Positions 10,207 through 19,047 of a stretch of DNA of 64,000 bases are shown here, piece by piece; within the stretch, counting starts at the first letter, position 1, and each line of letters starts with the position of its first letter. The notes beneath the pieces are model-generated. The model worked only from the letters and a program-made list of their open reading frames with translations. It did no database searches and was not told where the DNA came from. Source of the stretch: CAVXFL01 sp963761015 (lineage in GTDB: Bacteria; Pseudomonadota; Alphaproteobacteria; Acetobacterales; Acetobacteraceae); contig CAVXFL010000025.1 of the NCBI GenBank assembly GCA_963761015.1, positions 1-64,000 on the forward strand, read 5' to 3'. A program made the translations under genes and the position numbers.

Positions 10207-11184
10207 CTACAGTGCCAGTTTCAGCTTGGCGCCGATCTCGCCGATGATGCCGCGGCGGAACGCCAGCACGCACGCGACGAAGATCACGCCCTGGATCACC
10301 GTGACCCACGCGCCGAACTGCGCCAGGTAGTTCTCCATCGCGGTCACGGTCAGCGCACCCAGAACCGGGCCGAAGATGGTGCCCAGTCCACCGACCAGCG
10401 TCATCAGCACGACCTCGCCCGACATCGACCAGTGCACGTCGGTCAAGGTGGCGATGCCGAACACGATCGACTTCGCGCCGCCCGCGATCCCGGCCACGAA
10501 CGTGGAGAGGACGAAGGCGATCAGCTTGTAGTCGTCGACCCGGTAGCCGAGGGAAATCGCGCGCGGCTCGTTCTCGCGGATCGCCTTCAGCACCTGGCCG
10601 AACGGCGAATGCACGACGCGGTGCAGGAACAGGAAACCGAGCAGGAAGATGGCGGCAACGACCCAATACATCGCCATGTCGGGCTGCAGCGAGAAGATGC
10701 CGAGCAGTTTGCCGCGCGGGACCTGCTGAATGCCGTCCTCGCCGCCAGTGAACGGCGCTTCCAGGCAGAAGAAGTACACCATCTGCGACAGGGCGAGCGT
10801 GACCATGGAGAAGTAGATGCCGACGCGCCGGATCGCCAGCACGCCGATCACGACGCCGAGGCCCGCGCCCACCAGCCCGCCGAGCAGGATCGCGATGCCA
10901 GGCGTCAGGTGCCAGTTTTTCGCGGTCCAGGCGGCGATGTAGGCGCCCATGCCGAAAAACGCGGCGTGCCCGAACGAGAGCAGGCCCACATAGCCGATCA
11001 GCAGGTTGAAGGCGCAGGCGAACAGCGCGAAGCAAAGCACCTTCATCACGAACACGGGATAGAGGAAATACGGCGCGGCGATCGTGAGCGCGATCAGCAC
11101 CGACAGCGCCACCGCCTGGGTGCGCGTGTAGCCGAACACCATCCACTTGGGCGCCGACCGGGCCGGCATGGTCCATCCGCTCAT
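10207..11184 (-). CDS. livM: Branched-chain amino acid-type ABC transporter permease LivM
   Basis: A 325-residue inner-membrane permease of the LivM family. It is hydrophobic throughout, with the family blocks FACAFNLLIGYVGLLSFGHA near residue 70 and ENEPRAISLGYRVDDYK, which includes the coupling region contacting the ATPases, and a GGLGTIFGPVLGA block near the C-terminus. Its ATG overlaps the livH stop (TGATG), a classic coupling arrangement. With livH, livF, livG and the substrate-binding protein it forms a complete high-affinity importer, here probably for branched-chain amino acids or related amides or short acids. Confidence 0.92.
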   Translation of the reverse strand: MSGWTMPARSAPKWMVFGYTRTQAVALSVLIALTIAAPYFLYPVFVMKVLCFALFACAFNLLIGYVGLLSFGHAAFFGMGAYIAAWTAKNWHLTPGIAILLGGLVGAGLGVVIGVLAIRRVGIYFSMVTLALSQMVYFFCLEAPFTGGEDGIQQVPRGKLLGIFSLQPDMAMYWVVAAIFLLGFLFLHRVVHSPFGQVLKAIRENEPRAISLGYRVDDYKLIAFVLSTFVAGIAGGAKSIVFGIATLTDVHWSMSGEVVLMTLVGGLGTIFGPVLGALTVTAMENYLAQFGAWVTVIQGVIFVACVLAFRRGIIGEIGAKLKLAL

Positions 11185-12072
11185 CACGCGGCCCTTCCGA
11201 ACAGACCGGCGGGTCGCGTCAGCAGCACGATCGCCATGACGACGAAGATCACCGTGGCCGAACCCTGCGGGTAGAACACTTTCGTCAGCCCCTCGATGAT
11301 GCCGAGCGCGAACCCGGCGATGCACCGAGCCGAGGATCGAGCCCATGCCGCCGATCACCACCACCGCGAACACCACGATGATGAAATTGAGCCCCATGTT
11401 CGGGTTCACCGAATAGATCGGCGCGGCCAGCACGCCCGCGAACGCCGCCAGCGCCACGCCGCCCGCGTAGGTAAGCGTGACCAGCCGCGGCACGTTCACG
11501 CCGAACGCCTGCACCAGCGGCGCGTTCTCGGTGGCGGCGCGCAGGGTGGCGCCGAGCCGGGTTTTCTCGATCAGCGCCCAGGTGCCGAAGCAGACGACCA
11601 CCGAGACGATCACCACCCAGCCGCGATAGTTCGGCAAATACATGAAGCCGAGATTGGTCGCGCCCTGCAGCGCCGAGGGGATCTGATACGGCATGCCGGA
11701 GCTGCCATATTCGTTGCGGAACACGCCCTCGATGATCAGCGCCAACCCGAAGGTGAGCAGAAGTCCATACAGGTGATCGAGCTTGTAGAGGCGGCTGATG
11801 AACAGTTTTTCCAAGACGACGCCGAACGCACCCACGATCAGCGGCGCCAGGATCAGCGACGGCCAATAGCCGATGCCGAGGTAATTCAGCAGCATCCAGG
11901 CGACGAAGGCGCCCATCATGAACAGCGCGCCGTGCGCGAAGTTGATGATGTTGAGCATGCCGAAAATGATGGCGAGGCCGAGCGAGAGCAGCGCGTAGAA
12001 GGCGCCGTTGATCAGCCCGAGCAGCAACTGCCCGAACAGCAGCGGGGCCGGGATGCCGAATATCATCAGCAT
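11184..12072 (-). CDS. livH: Branched-chain amino acid-type ABC transporter permease LivH (frameshifted)
   Basis: LivH is the second permease of the importer. The N-terminal part reads GLINGAFYALLSLGLAIIFG and MLNIINFAHGALFM, hallmark blocks of the family. After GGMGSILGS the frame breaks near 11322. Deleting one base restores IAGFALGIIEGLTK and an ending RPAGLFGRAA at a TGA that overlaps the livM ATG. Without the correction the frame runs on into livM as an artificial 621-residue fusion. The expected length of about 296 residues matches the family. Confidence 0.92.
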
Positions 12073-12166
12073 GACACGGCTTTCTGAACGGGGTGCCGGA
12101 TAAGCCCGATTGCCCGAGCGCTGCGAGCGGGGAAGCTCTGGCCCAGGCCCATCCGCGCGGCGCGGT

Positions 12167-13384
12167 TCATGCGTGGTTCAGCTTGCACGCCGGATCGGGC
12201 GGCTCGAAGGCCTGGCCGGCGGGCGTGGTGGCGACCAGCTTGTAATAGTCCCACGGTCCCTTGCTCTCCTTGGGCGACTTCACCTCGAACAGGTACGAGG
12301 GGACGATCAGCAATCCGTCCTCGCGGATATGCGCCTTGCCGAAGCAGTCGTCCTCGGTCGGCATCGCCTTCATGCGCGCCACCACCGCCTTGCCGTCCTT
12401 CGCGTGCGCGGGACCGAGCGAGGCGATCGCCTTCAGGTAGTGCAGCGTGCCGGCGTAATTGCCCGCGTTCACCATGTTCGGGTAGAACGGCGCGATCTTG
12501 GTCTTGACGCGGTTCGTGAACGCGCGGGTGCGGTCGTTGAGATCCCAGTAGAAGCTCGCGGTCAGCACCAGGCCCTGCGCTGTCGGCAGCCCGATCCCGT
12601 GCACGTCGGTGATGAACATCAGCAGCGCGGCGACTTTCATGGACTTCTTCACGCCGAACTCGGTCGCCTGCTTGATGCTGTTCACCGTATCGGCGCCGGC
12701 GTTGGCGAGGCCGAGCACCTTGGCGCCGGAGGCCTGGGCCGAGATCAGGAACGACGAGAAATCGGTGGTGCCGGGGAACGGATAGCGCGAGGTGCCGAGC
12801 ACCTTGCCGCCGGCTTGCTTCACGAACTTCGTGGTCAGCGCCTCGAGCTGCTTGCCGAACACGTAATCGGCGGTGATGAAATACCAGGTGTTGCCGCCGG
12901 CCTTCACCATGGCGCCGCCGGTGGACCGCGCCAGCATGTAGTTGTCGTACGACCAGTGCACCGTGACCGGCGTGCACTGTTTGCCGGTCAAATCCGTCGT
13001 CGCCGCGCCGACGTTGACATAGGCGCGGTTCTTCTGCGCGCAGACCTGGTTGACCGCGAGCGCCACCGAGGAGGTATTCACGTCGACGATCATGTCGACG
13101 TTGTCGCGGTCGAACCACTGCCGCGCGATGCCGGCGCCGATATCGGGCTTGTTCTGATGGTCGGCGTAGATGACCTCGACGTTGAAGCCCTTCGACCCGA
13201 ACTCCTGGACCGCCTGGCGCACGCAATTCACGTCCTGCATGCCGCCGAGGTCGCGGTACGGGCCGGACATGTCGTTCAGCACCCCGATCTTGATCGTCGG
13301 CGTCTGCGCGCGGGCGGGCGTGGCCAACGGCGCGGCCGCCGCGCCCGCGGCCAGCCCCAACACGTCACGGCGGGAAATGTTCAT
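12167..13384 (-). CDS. ABC transporter substrate-binding protein, LivK-like, Tat signal
   Basis: A 405-residue periplasmic binding protein of the branched-chain amino acid receptor family (peripla_BP_6). The N-terminus MNISRRDVLGLAAGAAAAP has twin arginines at residues 5-6 and an ARAQ cleavage site near residue 26, indicating Tat export. The mature domain begins IKIGVLNDMSGPYRDLGG, the standard opening of the fold. It lies between livF and livH. Subfamilies with a Tat signal and this start often bind small acids or amides rather than leucine, so the ligand is open. Confidence 0.9.
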   Translation of the reverse strand: MNISRRDVLGLAAGAAAAPLATPARAQTPTIKIGVLNDMSGPYRDLGGMQDVNCVRQAVQEFGSKGFNVEVIYADHQNKPDIGAGIARQWFDRDNVDMIVDVNTSSVALAVNQVCAQKNRAYVNVGAATTDLTGKQCTPVTVHWSYDNYMLARSTGGAMVKAGGNTWYFITADYVFGKQLEALTTKFVKQAGGKVLGTSRYPFPGTTDFSSFLISAQASGAKVLGLANAGADTVNSIKQATEFGVKKSMKVAALLMFITDVHGIGLPTAQGLVLTASFYWDLNDRTRAFTNRVKTKIAPFYPNMVNAGNYAGTLHYLKAIASLGPAHAKDGKAVVARMKAMPTEDDCFGKAHIREDGLLIVPSYLFEVKSPKESKGPWDYYKLVATTPAGQAFEPPDPACKLNHA

Positions 13385-13438
13385 GTCGTCTCCTTCGACT
13401 GAGGCCGGTTCCTCTCCGTGGAGAGGGAGGGAGGAAAA

Positions 13439-14161
13439 TTAAACCCCGAGATACGCGTGCAACTTGTCCATGTTCGCGTCGAGCTGCGCATTCGGAATCA
13501 TGTCGACGACGCGGCCGTGCTCGACGACGTAGTGCCGGTCCGCCACCGTCGCGGCGAAGTGGAAATTCTGTTCGACCAGCAGCACTGTGAACCCGCGCGC
13601 CTTGATCTCCTGAATCGTGCGCCCGATCTGCTGCACGATCACCGGCGCCAGGCCTTCGGTCGGCTCGTCCAGCAGCAGCAGCTTGGCGCCGGTGCGCAGG
13701 ATGCGCGCGATCGCCAGCATCTGCTGCTCGCCACCGGATAACTTGGTGCCCTGGCTGGCGGCGCGCTCCTGCAGATTCGGGAACAGCGCGTAGATGGTCG
13801 GCAAGTCGAGCCCACCGGGCTTGATCACCGGCGGCAGCATCAGGTTCTCGGTCACGCTCAGCGAGGCGAAGATGCCGCGCTCCTCCGGGCAGAGCGCGAT
13901 GCCGGTGCGCGCGATCAGGTCGGGGCGGAGCGCGACGATCTCGCGCCCGTCGAAGCGGATGCTGCCCTCGCGCCGCGGCACCAAGCCCATGATGGACTTC
14001 ATCGTCGTGGTCTTGCCGGCGCCGTTGCGCCCGAGCAAGGTTACTACCTCGCCTTCGCCTATCTCGAAATCCACGCCGTGCAGGATGTGGCTTTCGCCGT
14101 ACCAGGCGTTCAGCCCCTTCACCTGGAGCATGGGCTGCTCGAGCATCGGCTGCTCAAGCAT
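13439..14161 (-). CDS. livF: Branched-chain amino acid-type ABC transporter ATP-binding protein LivF
   Basis: A 240-residue ABC ATPase. Walker A is GRNGAGKTT (residues 44-52), the signature is LSGGEQQM, and Walker B is LLLLDEPTEGL followed by the D-loop. The N-terminus repeats MLEQP twice before MLQVKGLNAWYG, so three in-frame ATG codons 15 bases apart could each serve as the start; the true one may be the third, at 14131. The gene overlaps the end of livG by 8 bases, so the two ATPases are coupled. Confidence 0.93.
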   Translation of the reverse strand: MLEQPMLEQPMLQVKGLNAWYGESHILHGVDFEIGEGEVVTLLGRNGAGKTTTMKSIMGLVPRREGSIRFDGREIVALRPDLIARTGIALCPEERGIFASLSVTENLMLPPVIKPGGLDLPTIYALFPNLQERAASQGTKLSGGEQQMLAIARILRTGAKLLLLDEPTEGLAPVIVQQIGRTIQEIKARGFTVLLVEQNFHFAATVADRHYVVEHGRVVDMIPNAQLDANMDKLHAYLGV

Positions 14162-14906
14162 GGCTGGCTCCCAGATAGGCGCTCACCACCTCGGGATTTT
14201 TCGAGACGCTGGCGTAATCGCCTTGCGCCAGTACACGCCCGCGGGTCAGCACCGTGATCGTGTCGCAGAGCCCTTCCACCACCGAGAGATTGTGCTCCAC
14301 CATCAGAATGGTGCGGCCCGCGCGCACGCGGCGGATCAGCGCCACGACCCGATCGACGTCCTCGTGCGCCATGCCCGCGGTCGGTTCGTCGAGCAGCATC
14401 ATTTTGGGGTCGAGCGCGAGCGTGGTGGCGATCTCCAGGGCCCGCTTCCGTCCATACGGCAATTCGACCGCGGTGGCATCGACATAAGCGGACAGTCCGA
14501 CATCCGCGAGCAGTTCCCGGGCCCGATCGTCGAATACGCGCAGCGCCTCTTCCGAGCGCCAAAAATCGTAGGAACCGCCGCGAACGCGCTGCAGCGCGAG
14601 CCGGACGTTCTCCAGCGCGCTCAGGTGCGGGAACACCGCGGAGATCTGAAAGCTGCGCGCCAGCCCGTGCCGCACCACCTGCGCCGGCTTCAGCCTGGTG
14701 ATGTCCGCGCCGTCGAAGCGGATCGTTCCCTTGGTCGGCTGCAAGAATTTGGTGAGCATGTTGAAGCAGGTGGTCTTGCCGGCGCCGTTCGGACCGATCA
14801 GCGCGTGAATCGTCCCCCGGCGCACCGCCAAGTCGACGCCCTGCACCGCGATGAAGCCGCGGAACTCCTTGGTCAGATCCCTGGTTTCCAGGATGATGTC
14901 CGACAC
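14154..14906 (-). CDS. livG: Branched-chain amino acid-type ABC transporter ATP-binding protein LivG
   Basis: A 250-residue ABC ATPase with Walker A GPNGAGKTT (residues 38-46), a divergent signature YGRKRALEIA, and Walker B MMLLDEPTAGM. LivG proteins usually have this longer helical region before the signature. I chose the GTG at 14906 (VSDIILETRDLTKEF) because the family begins there; an upstream ATG at 14972 would add about 22 unlikely residues. It is the first gene of the leftward importer cluster and is divergent from the MaoC gene, so the 113-base gap should hold both promoters. Confidence 0.9.
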   Translation of the reverse strand: MSDIILETRDLTKEFRGFIAVQGVDLAVRRGTIHALIGPNGAGKTTCFNMLTKFLQPTKGTIRFDGADITRLKPAQVVRHGLARSFQISAVFPHLSALENVRLALQRVRGGSYDFWRSEEALRVFDDRARELLADVGLSAYVDATAVELPYGRKRALEIATTLALDPKMMLLDEPTAGMAHEDVDRVVALIRRVRAGRTILMVEHNLSVVEGLCDTITVLTRGRVLAQGDYASVSKNPEVVSAYLGASHA

Positions 14907-15019
14907 CCCGGACGTCCCCGTATTTGTTTTGTCCTGGCGGCGCTGATTTGCATATCGTGTCGGCCCGCGCAAGTTGCGCCCATACCCGCACCCGCGCGGC
15001 GCAGAGGAGGTGGCCGGAG

Positions 15020-15496
15020 ATGCCTGGGCTTTATTTCGAGGACCTGACCGAGGGCCGCCGGATCGATGCCGAATGGACGCGGACCGTGACGGAGGCGGAC
15101 AATGTGCTGTTCTGCGGCATGACGATGAACGTGCAGAAGCTGCATCTCGATGCCGAATACGCCAAGGCGACGGAATTCGGCCGCCCGCTGGTGAACTCGC
15201 TGTTCACGCTCGGCCTGATGATCGGTATGAGCGTGCACAACACCACGCAAGGAACGACAGTGGCCAATCTCGGCATGACCGACGTGCGCTTTCCGGCGCC
15301 CGTGTTCGCCGGCGACACGTTGCGGGTCCTCACGACGGTCGTTTCCGTGCGCGCCAGCCGTTCGCGTCCCGACGCGGGGATCGTGACGTTCCGCCACGAG
15401 GCGTTCAACCAAGCGGATGTGCTGGTGGCGACTTGTGAACGCGCCGCGCTCATGCGCCGCCGCGGATCGGCCGCACCGGCGGAGGCGGGCGCATGA
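15020..15496 (+). CDS. MaoC-family dehydratase
   Basis: A 158-residue hot-dog-fold hydratase of the MaoC/mesaconyl-CoA hydratase-like group. The catalytic region is KLHLDAEYAKATEFGRPLVN, followed by the hydrophobic helix SLFTLGLMIGM. A strong ribosome site (GAGGAGG at 15004-15010) supports the start. Its stop overlaps the start of a CitE-like lyase by 4 bases (ATGA). MaoC plus CitE pairs occur in pathways that hydrate an enoyl-CoA such as mesaconyl-CoA and then cleave or form malyl- or citramalyl-CoA esters; that role here is inference. Confidence 0.88.
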   Translation: MPGLYFEDLTEGRRIDAEWTRTVTEADNVLFCGMTMNVQKLHLDAEYAKATEFGRPLVNSLFTLGLMIGMSVHNTTQGTTVANLGMTDVRFPAPVFAGDTLRVLTTVVSVRASRSRPDAGIVTFRHEAFNQADVLVATCERAALMRRRGSAAPAEAGA

Positions 15497-16362
15497 GACT
15501 GCGCGGCCCGCTGTTCGCCCCCGGCGACTCCGAGCGGAAGGTGCAGAAAGCCCTGGCCTCCGATGCGGATGCCGTGGTCCTCGACCTGGAGGACGCGGTG
15601 GCGGAACCGCACAAGGAGGCGGCTCGGGCGGCCGTGTCGGCGCTGTTGCCGGGCGTGTCGCGCCCGGGCGTTTTCGTCCGGGTCAATCCGAGAACGACCA
15701 GGTGGTACCTGGCGGACCTCGCCGCCGTGGTGCCCGGACGGCCGGCGGCGATCTTGCTGCCGAAATGCACCGGACCCGCCGATCTCCTGGCGCTCGATCA
15801 TCATTTGGAGGCGCTGGAGACCGCCGCCGGCTTGCCGGCCGGCGGCGTCGGCGTGCTCGCGCTGGTCACGGAAACCGCCGCCTCGGTGCTGGCGCTCAAC
15901 CAGTATGCCGACCCGCCGCGGCGCGTGCTCGCCTTCTGTTTCGCCGCCGAGGATCTCTCGGCCGATCTCGGCATCGCGCCGCGCCGGCCGGACGGCACAT
16001 TCGCCGCCCCGGTGGCCGCCGCCCGCGCCGCTGTGCTCGCCGCCGCCGCGGCGTGCGGCGTGGCGGCGCTGGACACGCCGTTTCCCGACCCGCGCGACCC
16101 CGAGGGCATGCGCCGGGAGAGCGAGGCGGCCGCGGCGGACGGATTTGCCGGCAAGGTCCTGATCCACCCGGCGCAGATCGCGCCGGCCAACGCCGCGTTC
16201 ACCCCCTCGCCGGAGCGCATCGCCTGGGCACGCGCCGTGCGCGACGGCTTCGCGGCGCGTCCCGACGCCGGCACCTTCGCGCTCGACGGCAAGATGATCG
16301 ACCGCCCGCACCTGAAACTCGCGCTGCGCATTCTGGGCGCCGCCGGCGAACAGGCGGACTGA
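15493..16362 (+). CDS. HpcH/HpaI aldolase, citrate lyase beta-like (CitE family)
   Basis: A 289-residue TIM-barrel lyase of the CitE/malyl-CoA lyase group. It opens RGPLFAPGDSERKVQKAL. The metal and CoA-binding block VVLDLEDAV is near residue 27, VFVRVNPR near 56 and CFAAEDLSADLG near 156, the last carrying a metal-ligand Glu-Asp pair. The C-terminus contains GKVLIHPAQI, a hallmark of CoA-ester lyases. Candidate reactions are cleavage of malyl-CoA, beta-methylmalyl-CoA or citramalyl-CoA. It is translationally coupled to the MaoC gene. The lateral liv-type importer suggests, but does not show, a shared branched-chain or dicarboxylic acid pathway. Confidence 0.87.
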   Translation: MRLRGPLFAPGDSERKVQKALASDADAVVLDLEDAVAEPHKEAARAAVSALLPGVSRPGVFVRVNPRTTRWYLADLAAVVPGRPAAILLPKCTGPADLLALDHHLEALETAAGLPAGGVGVLALVTETAASVLALNQYADPPRRVLAFCFAAEDLSADLGIAPRRPDGTFAAPVAAARAAVLAAAAACGVAALDTPFPDPRDPEGMRRESEAAAADGFAGKVLIHPAQIAPANAAFTPSPERIAWARAVRDGFAARPDAGTFALDGKMIDRPHLKLALRILGAAGEQAD

Positions 16363-16376
16363 ACGGCGGCGAGTCG

Positions 16377-18212
16377 CTATTCGCGGCGCTGCGCCTCGGC
16401 CGGCTCCTTCCCGCGCCGCTCGGCCATCGCCAGGTTGTGCAGGTTCATGGCGGTGCCGATCAGCGACAGGTGCGAAAACGCCTGCGGAAAGTTGCCGACC
16501 AGGCGCTTGGCCCGGGGATCGTACTCCTCGGCGAGCAGCCCGACATCGTTGCGCAAGGCCAGGAGTTGCTCGAACAGTTCCAGCGCCTCGTCCTTGCGGT
16601 TCTGCAGCACGAGGTTGTCGGCGAGCCAGAAACTGCAGGCCAGAAACGCGCCCTCGCCGGGCGGCAAGCCATCCTTGCCCGATTCCGTGCGGTAGCGCAG
16701 CACGAATCCGTCCGCCATCAACTCGCGCTGGACCGCCGCGATGGTGCCACGCACCCGGGGGTCTTCGGGCGGGAGAAAGCCCACCAGCGGAATCATCAGC
16801 AGGCTGGCATCGAGATCGCTCTCGCCGAAGGACTGCACGAAGCTGTTCTTCGCGCTGCTGAAACCGTGCTCGCAGACCGTCGCGTGGATGTGGTCGCGCA
16901 GGGCACGCCAGCGGTCCAGCGGCCCGGGCACGCCATGCCGCTCGATGCTGCGCACCGCCCGGTCCAGCGCCACCCAGGCCATGATCTTGGAGAAGGTGAA
17001 CTGCCGCCTTGGGCCGCGCATTTCCCACAGCCCGTCGTCCGGCCGGTCCCAAATCTCGGCGAGGTGCTGCAGCATGACGAGCTGCATGTCCCAGGTCGAG
17101 GCCGGCACCTCCAGCCCGCTTTCGCGCGCGTGATACAGCGCGTCCATGACCTCGCCGTACACGTCGAGCTGCAACTGGCCCGAGGCTGCATTGCCGATGC
17201 GCACCGGCTTGGCGCCCTGATAGCCCGGCAGCCAGGGGACTTCCCATTCGGTCAGCCGCCGCTCGCCGCCGATGCCGTACATGATCTGGATCTGGTCCGG
17301 GCTGCCGGCGACGCTGCGGTGCAGCCAGTCTCGCCACGCTTGCGCCTCCTCGTAGTAGCCGGCCTCCATCAATGCGAGCAGGCTGAGCGTGGCGTCGCGC
17401 AGCCAGCAGAAGCGGTAATCCCAGTTGCGCGCGCCGCCGAGCTGTTCCGGCAGCGACGTCGTGGCCGCCGCGACGATGCCACCGGTGGGTGCGTAGGTGA
17501 GCGCCTTGAGGGTGATCAGGGAGCGGCGCACGGGCTCGTCCCACGCGCCGGCATAGGTGCAGCCGCGCGACCAGTCGCGCCAGAACTCCTCGGTCGCGGC
17601 GCACTCGGCGCTGGCATCGAGCGCGGCCGGGGGTGGCAGATGCGAGGGGCCCTGCGTCAGGACGAAGGGGATCGTCTGCCCCTCGCCGACCGTGAAATCG
17701 GCCGCCGTTTTCATATCCTCGCCGCGCAATTCGATCGGGGTACGCAGAACCACCATGTTCGCGCCGGCGATGGCGCAGAGCCCGCTCTTGTCGGCGAGCC
17801 GCGACACCCAAGGCACGGCGGCGCCGTAATCGAACCGGAGCACCAGCTCGAGGCGCATCGGCAAACGGCCGCGGCGGCCTTCGACGATGCGGATCACCGA
17901 GGAATTCGCGTGGTTCGGCGGCATGAAGTCGATCAGCGCGGCGCAGCCGTCCGCGCTCTCGAACACGGTTTCCAGCACCAGCGAATGATCGCGATAGCGC
18001 CGCTCGACCCGAACGCCGGGATCAGCCGGGGCGATCAGCCAGCGTCCGCACTCGGGCGCGCCGAGCAGCGCCCCGAACACCAAATCGCTGTCGAAGCGTG
18101 GCCAGCACAGCCAATCGATCGAGCCGTTGCGGCCGACCAGGGCCGCGGTCTGGCAGTCGCCGATCAGGGCATAGTCTTCGATCGCTGCGGGAACCTCGAA
18201 CGAAATGGCCAA
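16377..18212 (-). CDS. Glycoside hydrolase family 15 protein (glucoamylase/trehalase-like)
   Basis: A 611-residue cytoplasmic enzyme without a signal peptide. The N-terminal beta-sandwich begins with the family block IEDYALIGDCQTAALVGRNG and SIDWLCWPRFDS. The catalytic (alpha/alpha)6 barrel has NWDYRFCWLRDATLSL, containing the WLRD substrate-binding motif, and the Glu pair in LLAEEYDPRA before GNFPQAFSHLSL. Enzymes of this bacterial type hydrolyse alpha-glucosides, often trehalose or maltooligosaccharides. It is transcribed toward the CitE gene (convergent, 14-base gap), with no other sugar genes nearby. Confidence 0.92.
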   Translation of the reverse strand: MAISFEVPAAIEDYALIGDCQTAALVGRNGSIDWLCWPRFDSDLVFGALLGAPECGRWLIAPADPGVRVERRYRDHSLVLETVFESADGCAALIDFMPPNHANSSVIRIVEGRRGRLPMRLELVLRFDYGAAVPWVSRLADKSGLCAIAGANMVVLRTPIELRGEDMKTAADFTVGEGQTIPFVLTQGPSHLPPPAALDASAECAATEEFWRDWSRGCTYAGAWDEPVRRSLITLKALTYAPTGGIVAAATTSLPEQLGGARNWDYRFCWLRDATLSLLALMEAGYYEEAQAWRDWLHRSVAGSPDQIQIMYGIGGERRLTEWEVPWLPGYQGAKPVRIGNAASGQLQLDVYGEVMDALYHARESGLEVPASTWDMQLVMLQHLAEIWDRPDDGLWEMRGPRRQFTFSKIMAWVALDRAVRSIERHGVPGPLDRWRALRDHIHATVCEHGFSSAKNSFVQSFGESDLDASLLMIPLVGFLPPEDPRVRGTIAAVQRELMADGFVLRYRTESGKDGLPPGEGAFLACSFWLADNLVLQNRKDEALELFEQLLALRNDVGLLAEEYDPRAKRLVGNFPQAFSHLSLIGTAMNLHNLAMAERRGKEPAEAQRRE

Positions 18213-18307
18213 CCGTGCCGCCTCCGCTGTTCGCCTCGCACGAGAACGAGACGGCGCCGGCCCGGTTTGCGCCGGCCAGCGCGCCGTGAGCGGAGGTTAG
18301 CCCGAGG

Positions 18308-18787
18308 TCAGCCCGCGTGTCCCCATTCGCGGCCGCCCCGGTTGCGCGGACACCAGCAATTGCCGCCGACCGGCACCGTGGCTTCGAGCGGGCAAACATA
18401 GCGGCCGGCGAAGCAGCTCTGCGCCGTAGCGCCGGACTGCTCGTCCGCGCCCGGCGCCTGCTCATAGGGCGCGGGATAGCGTTGCGGCGCTTCGTAGGCT
18501 TCCGGAGGCTCCTGGTAGCCCGGCGGCGGCTCCGCGTAAGCGTCCGGCGCTTCCTGGTAGCCGGAAGGTGGCGTCTCGGTCGTGGCGGACGGCGGCGCGT
18601 AGACCGGCGGCGGCGCATAAGGCGGCGGATAGGCAACCGGCGGGCCGACCACGAAGGGACCGGGGATGCCGACGACCACGCCGCCGCGCCACCACGCATG
18701 GGCGGAAGACGGCAGCGCAACCGTCAACGCCGACAAGCCGAGCACGGCCGCGGCCGCGAGGAAACGGGATTTCGATGGGAGCATCAT
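18308..18787 (-). CDS. Secreted proline/tyrosine-rich protein of unknown function
   Basis: About 159 residues. A Sec signal peptide (LAAAAVLGLSALTVALPSSAHA) is followed by WWRGGVVVGIPGPF, then a long Pro/Tyr/Glu-rich stretch with near-repeats of GYQEAPDAY, GYQEPPEAY and similar. It ends in a Cys-bearing module (CFAGRYVCPLE... GGNCWCPRN) with four Cys that could form disulfides. The double ATG at 18782-18787 is the likely start. Proteins of this design are common in alphaproteobacterial envelopes; no enzymatic role is apparent. Confidence 0.75.
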   Translation of the reverse strand: MMLPSKSRFLAAAAVLGLSALTVALPSSAHAWWRGGVVVGIPGPFVVGPPVAYPPPYAPPPVYAPPSATTETPPSGYQEAPDAYAEPPPGYQEPPEAYEAPQRYPAPYEQAPGADEQSGATAQSCFAGRYVCPLEATVPVGGNCWCPRNRGGREWGHAG

Positions 18788-19047
18788 GGCACGGATCCAC
18801 GCTGGGTTTCGCCAACCGGAACCTGCCGAAGGATTGTATCGCAATTGTGGCGGGCGGGCGCCCGATGCCGCCGCCAGGGCCAACCGTGCCCGCGCGGCGG
18901 CGAGCGGGTCGACCGAACGGTCGCGACACGATCGCCGCGCAACCTTGACTTTGCGGCTGCCTTTCCAGATATGCGAGGTGCAACAGACGCGGATTCACCG
19001 CGCGCACGCGCCCGGCCGAATGGGCTGAGGCTGCCATCGAAAGCATC

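Noticed and set aside
10207..12072. A LivH-LivM fusion protein
   Set aside because: The fused segment after GGMGSILGS is nonsense; removing one base restores a normal LivH ending at a TGA overlapping the livM ATG.
15417..18401. A 994-codon plus-strand open frame across the CitE and GH15 genes
   Set aside because: Its product is Arg/Ala-rich with no domain, and the region is fully explained by a CitE-like lyase and by a GH15 enzyme with intact catalytic motifs in other frames. Long antisense frames are expected at this GC content.
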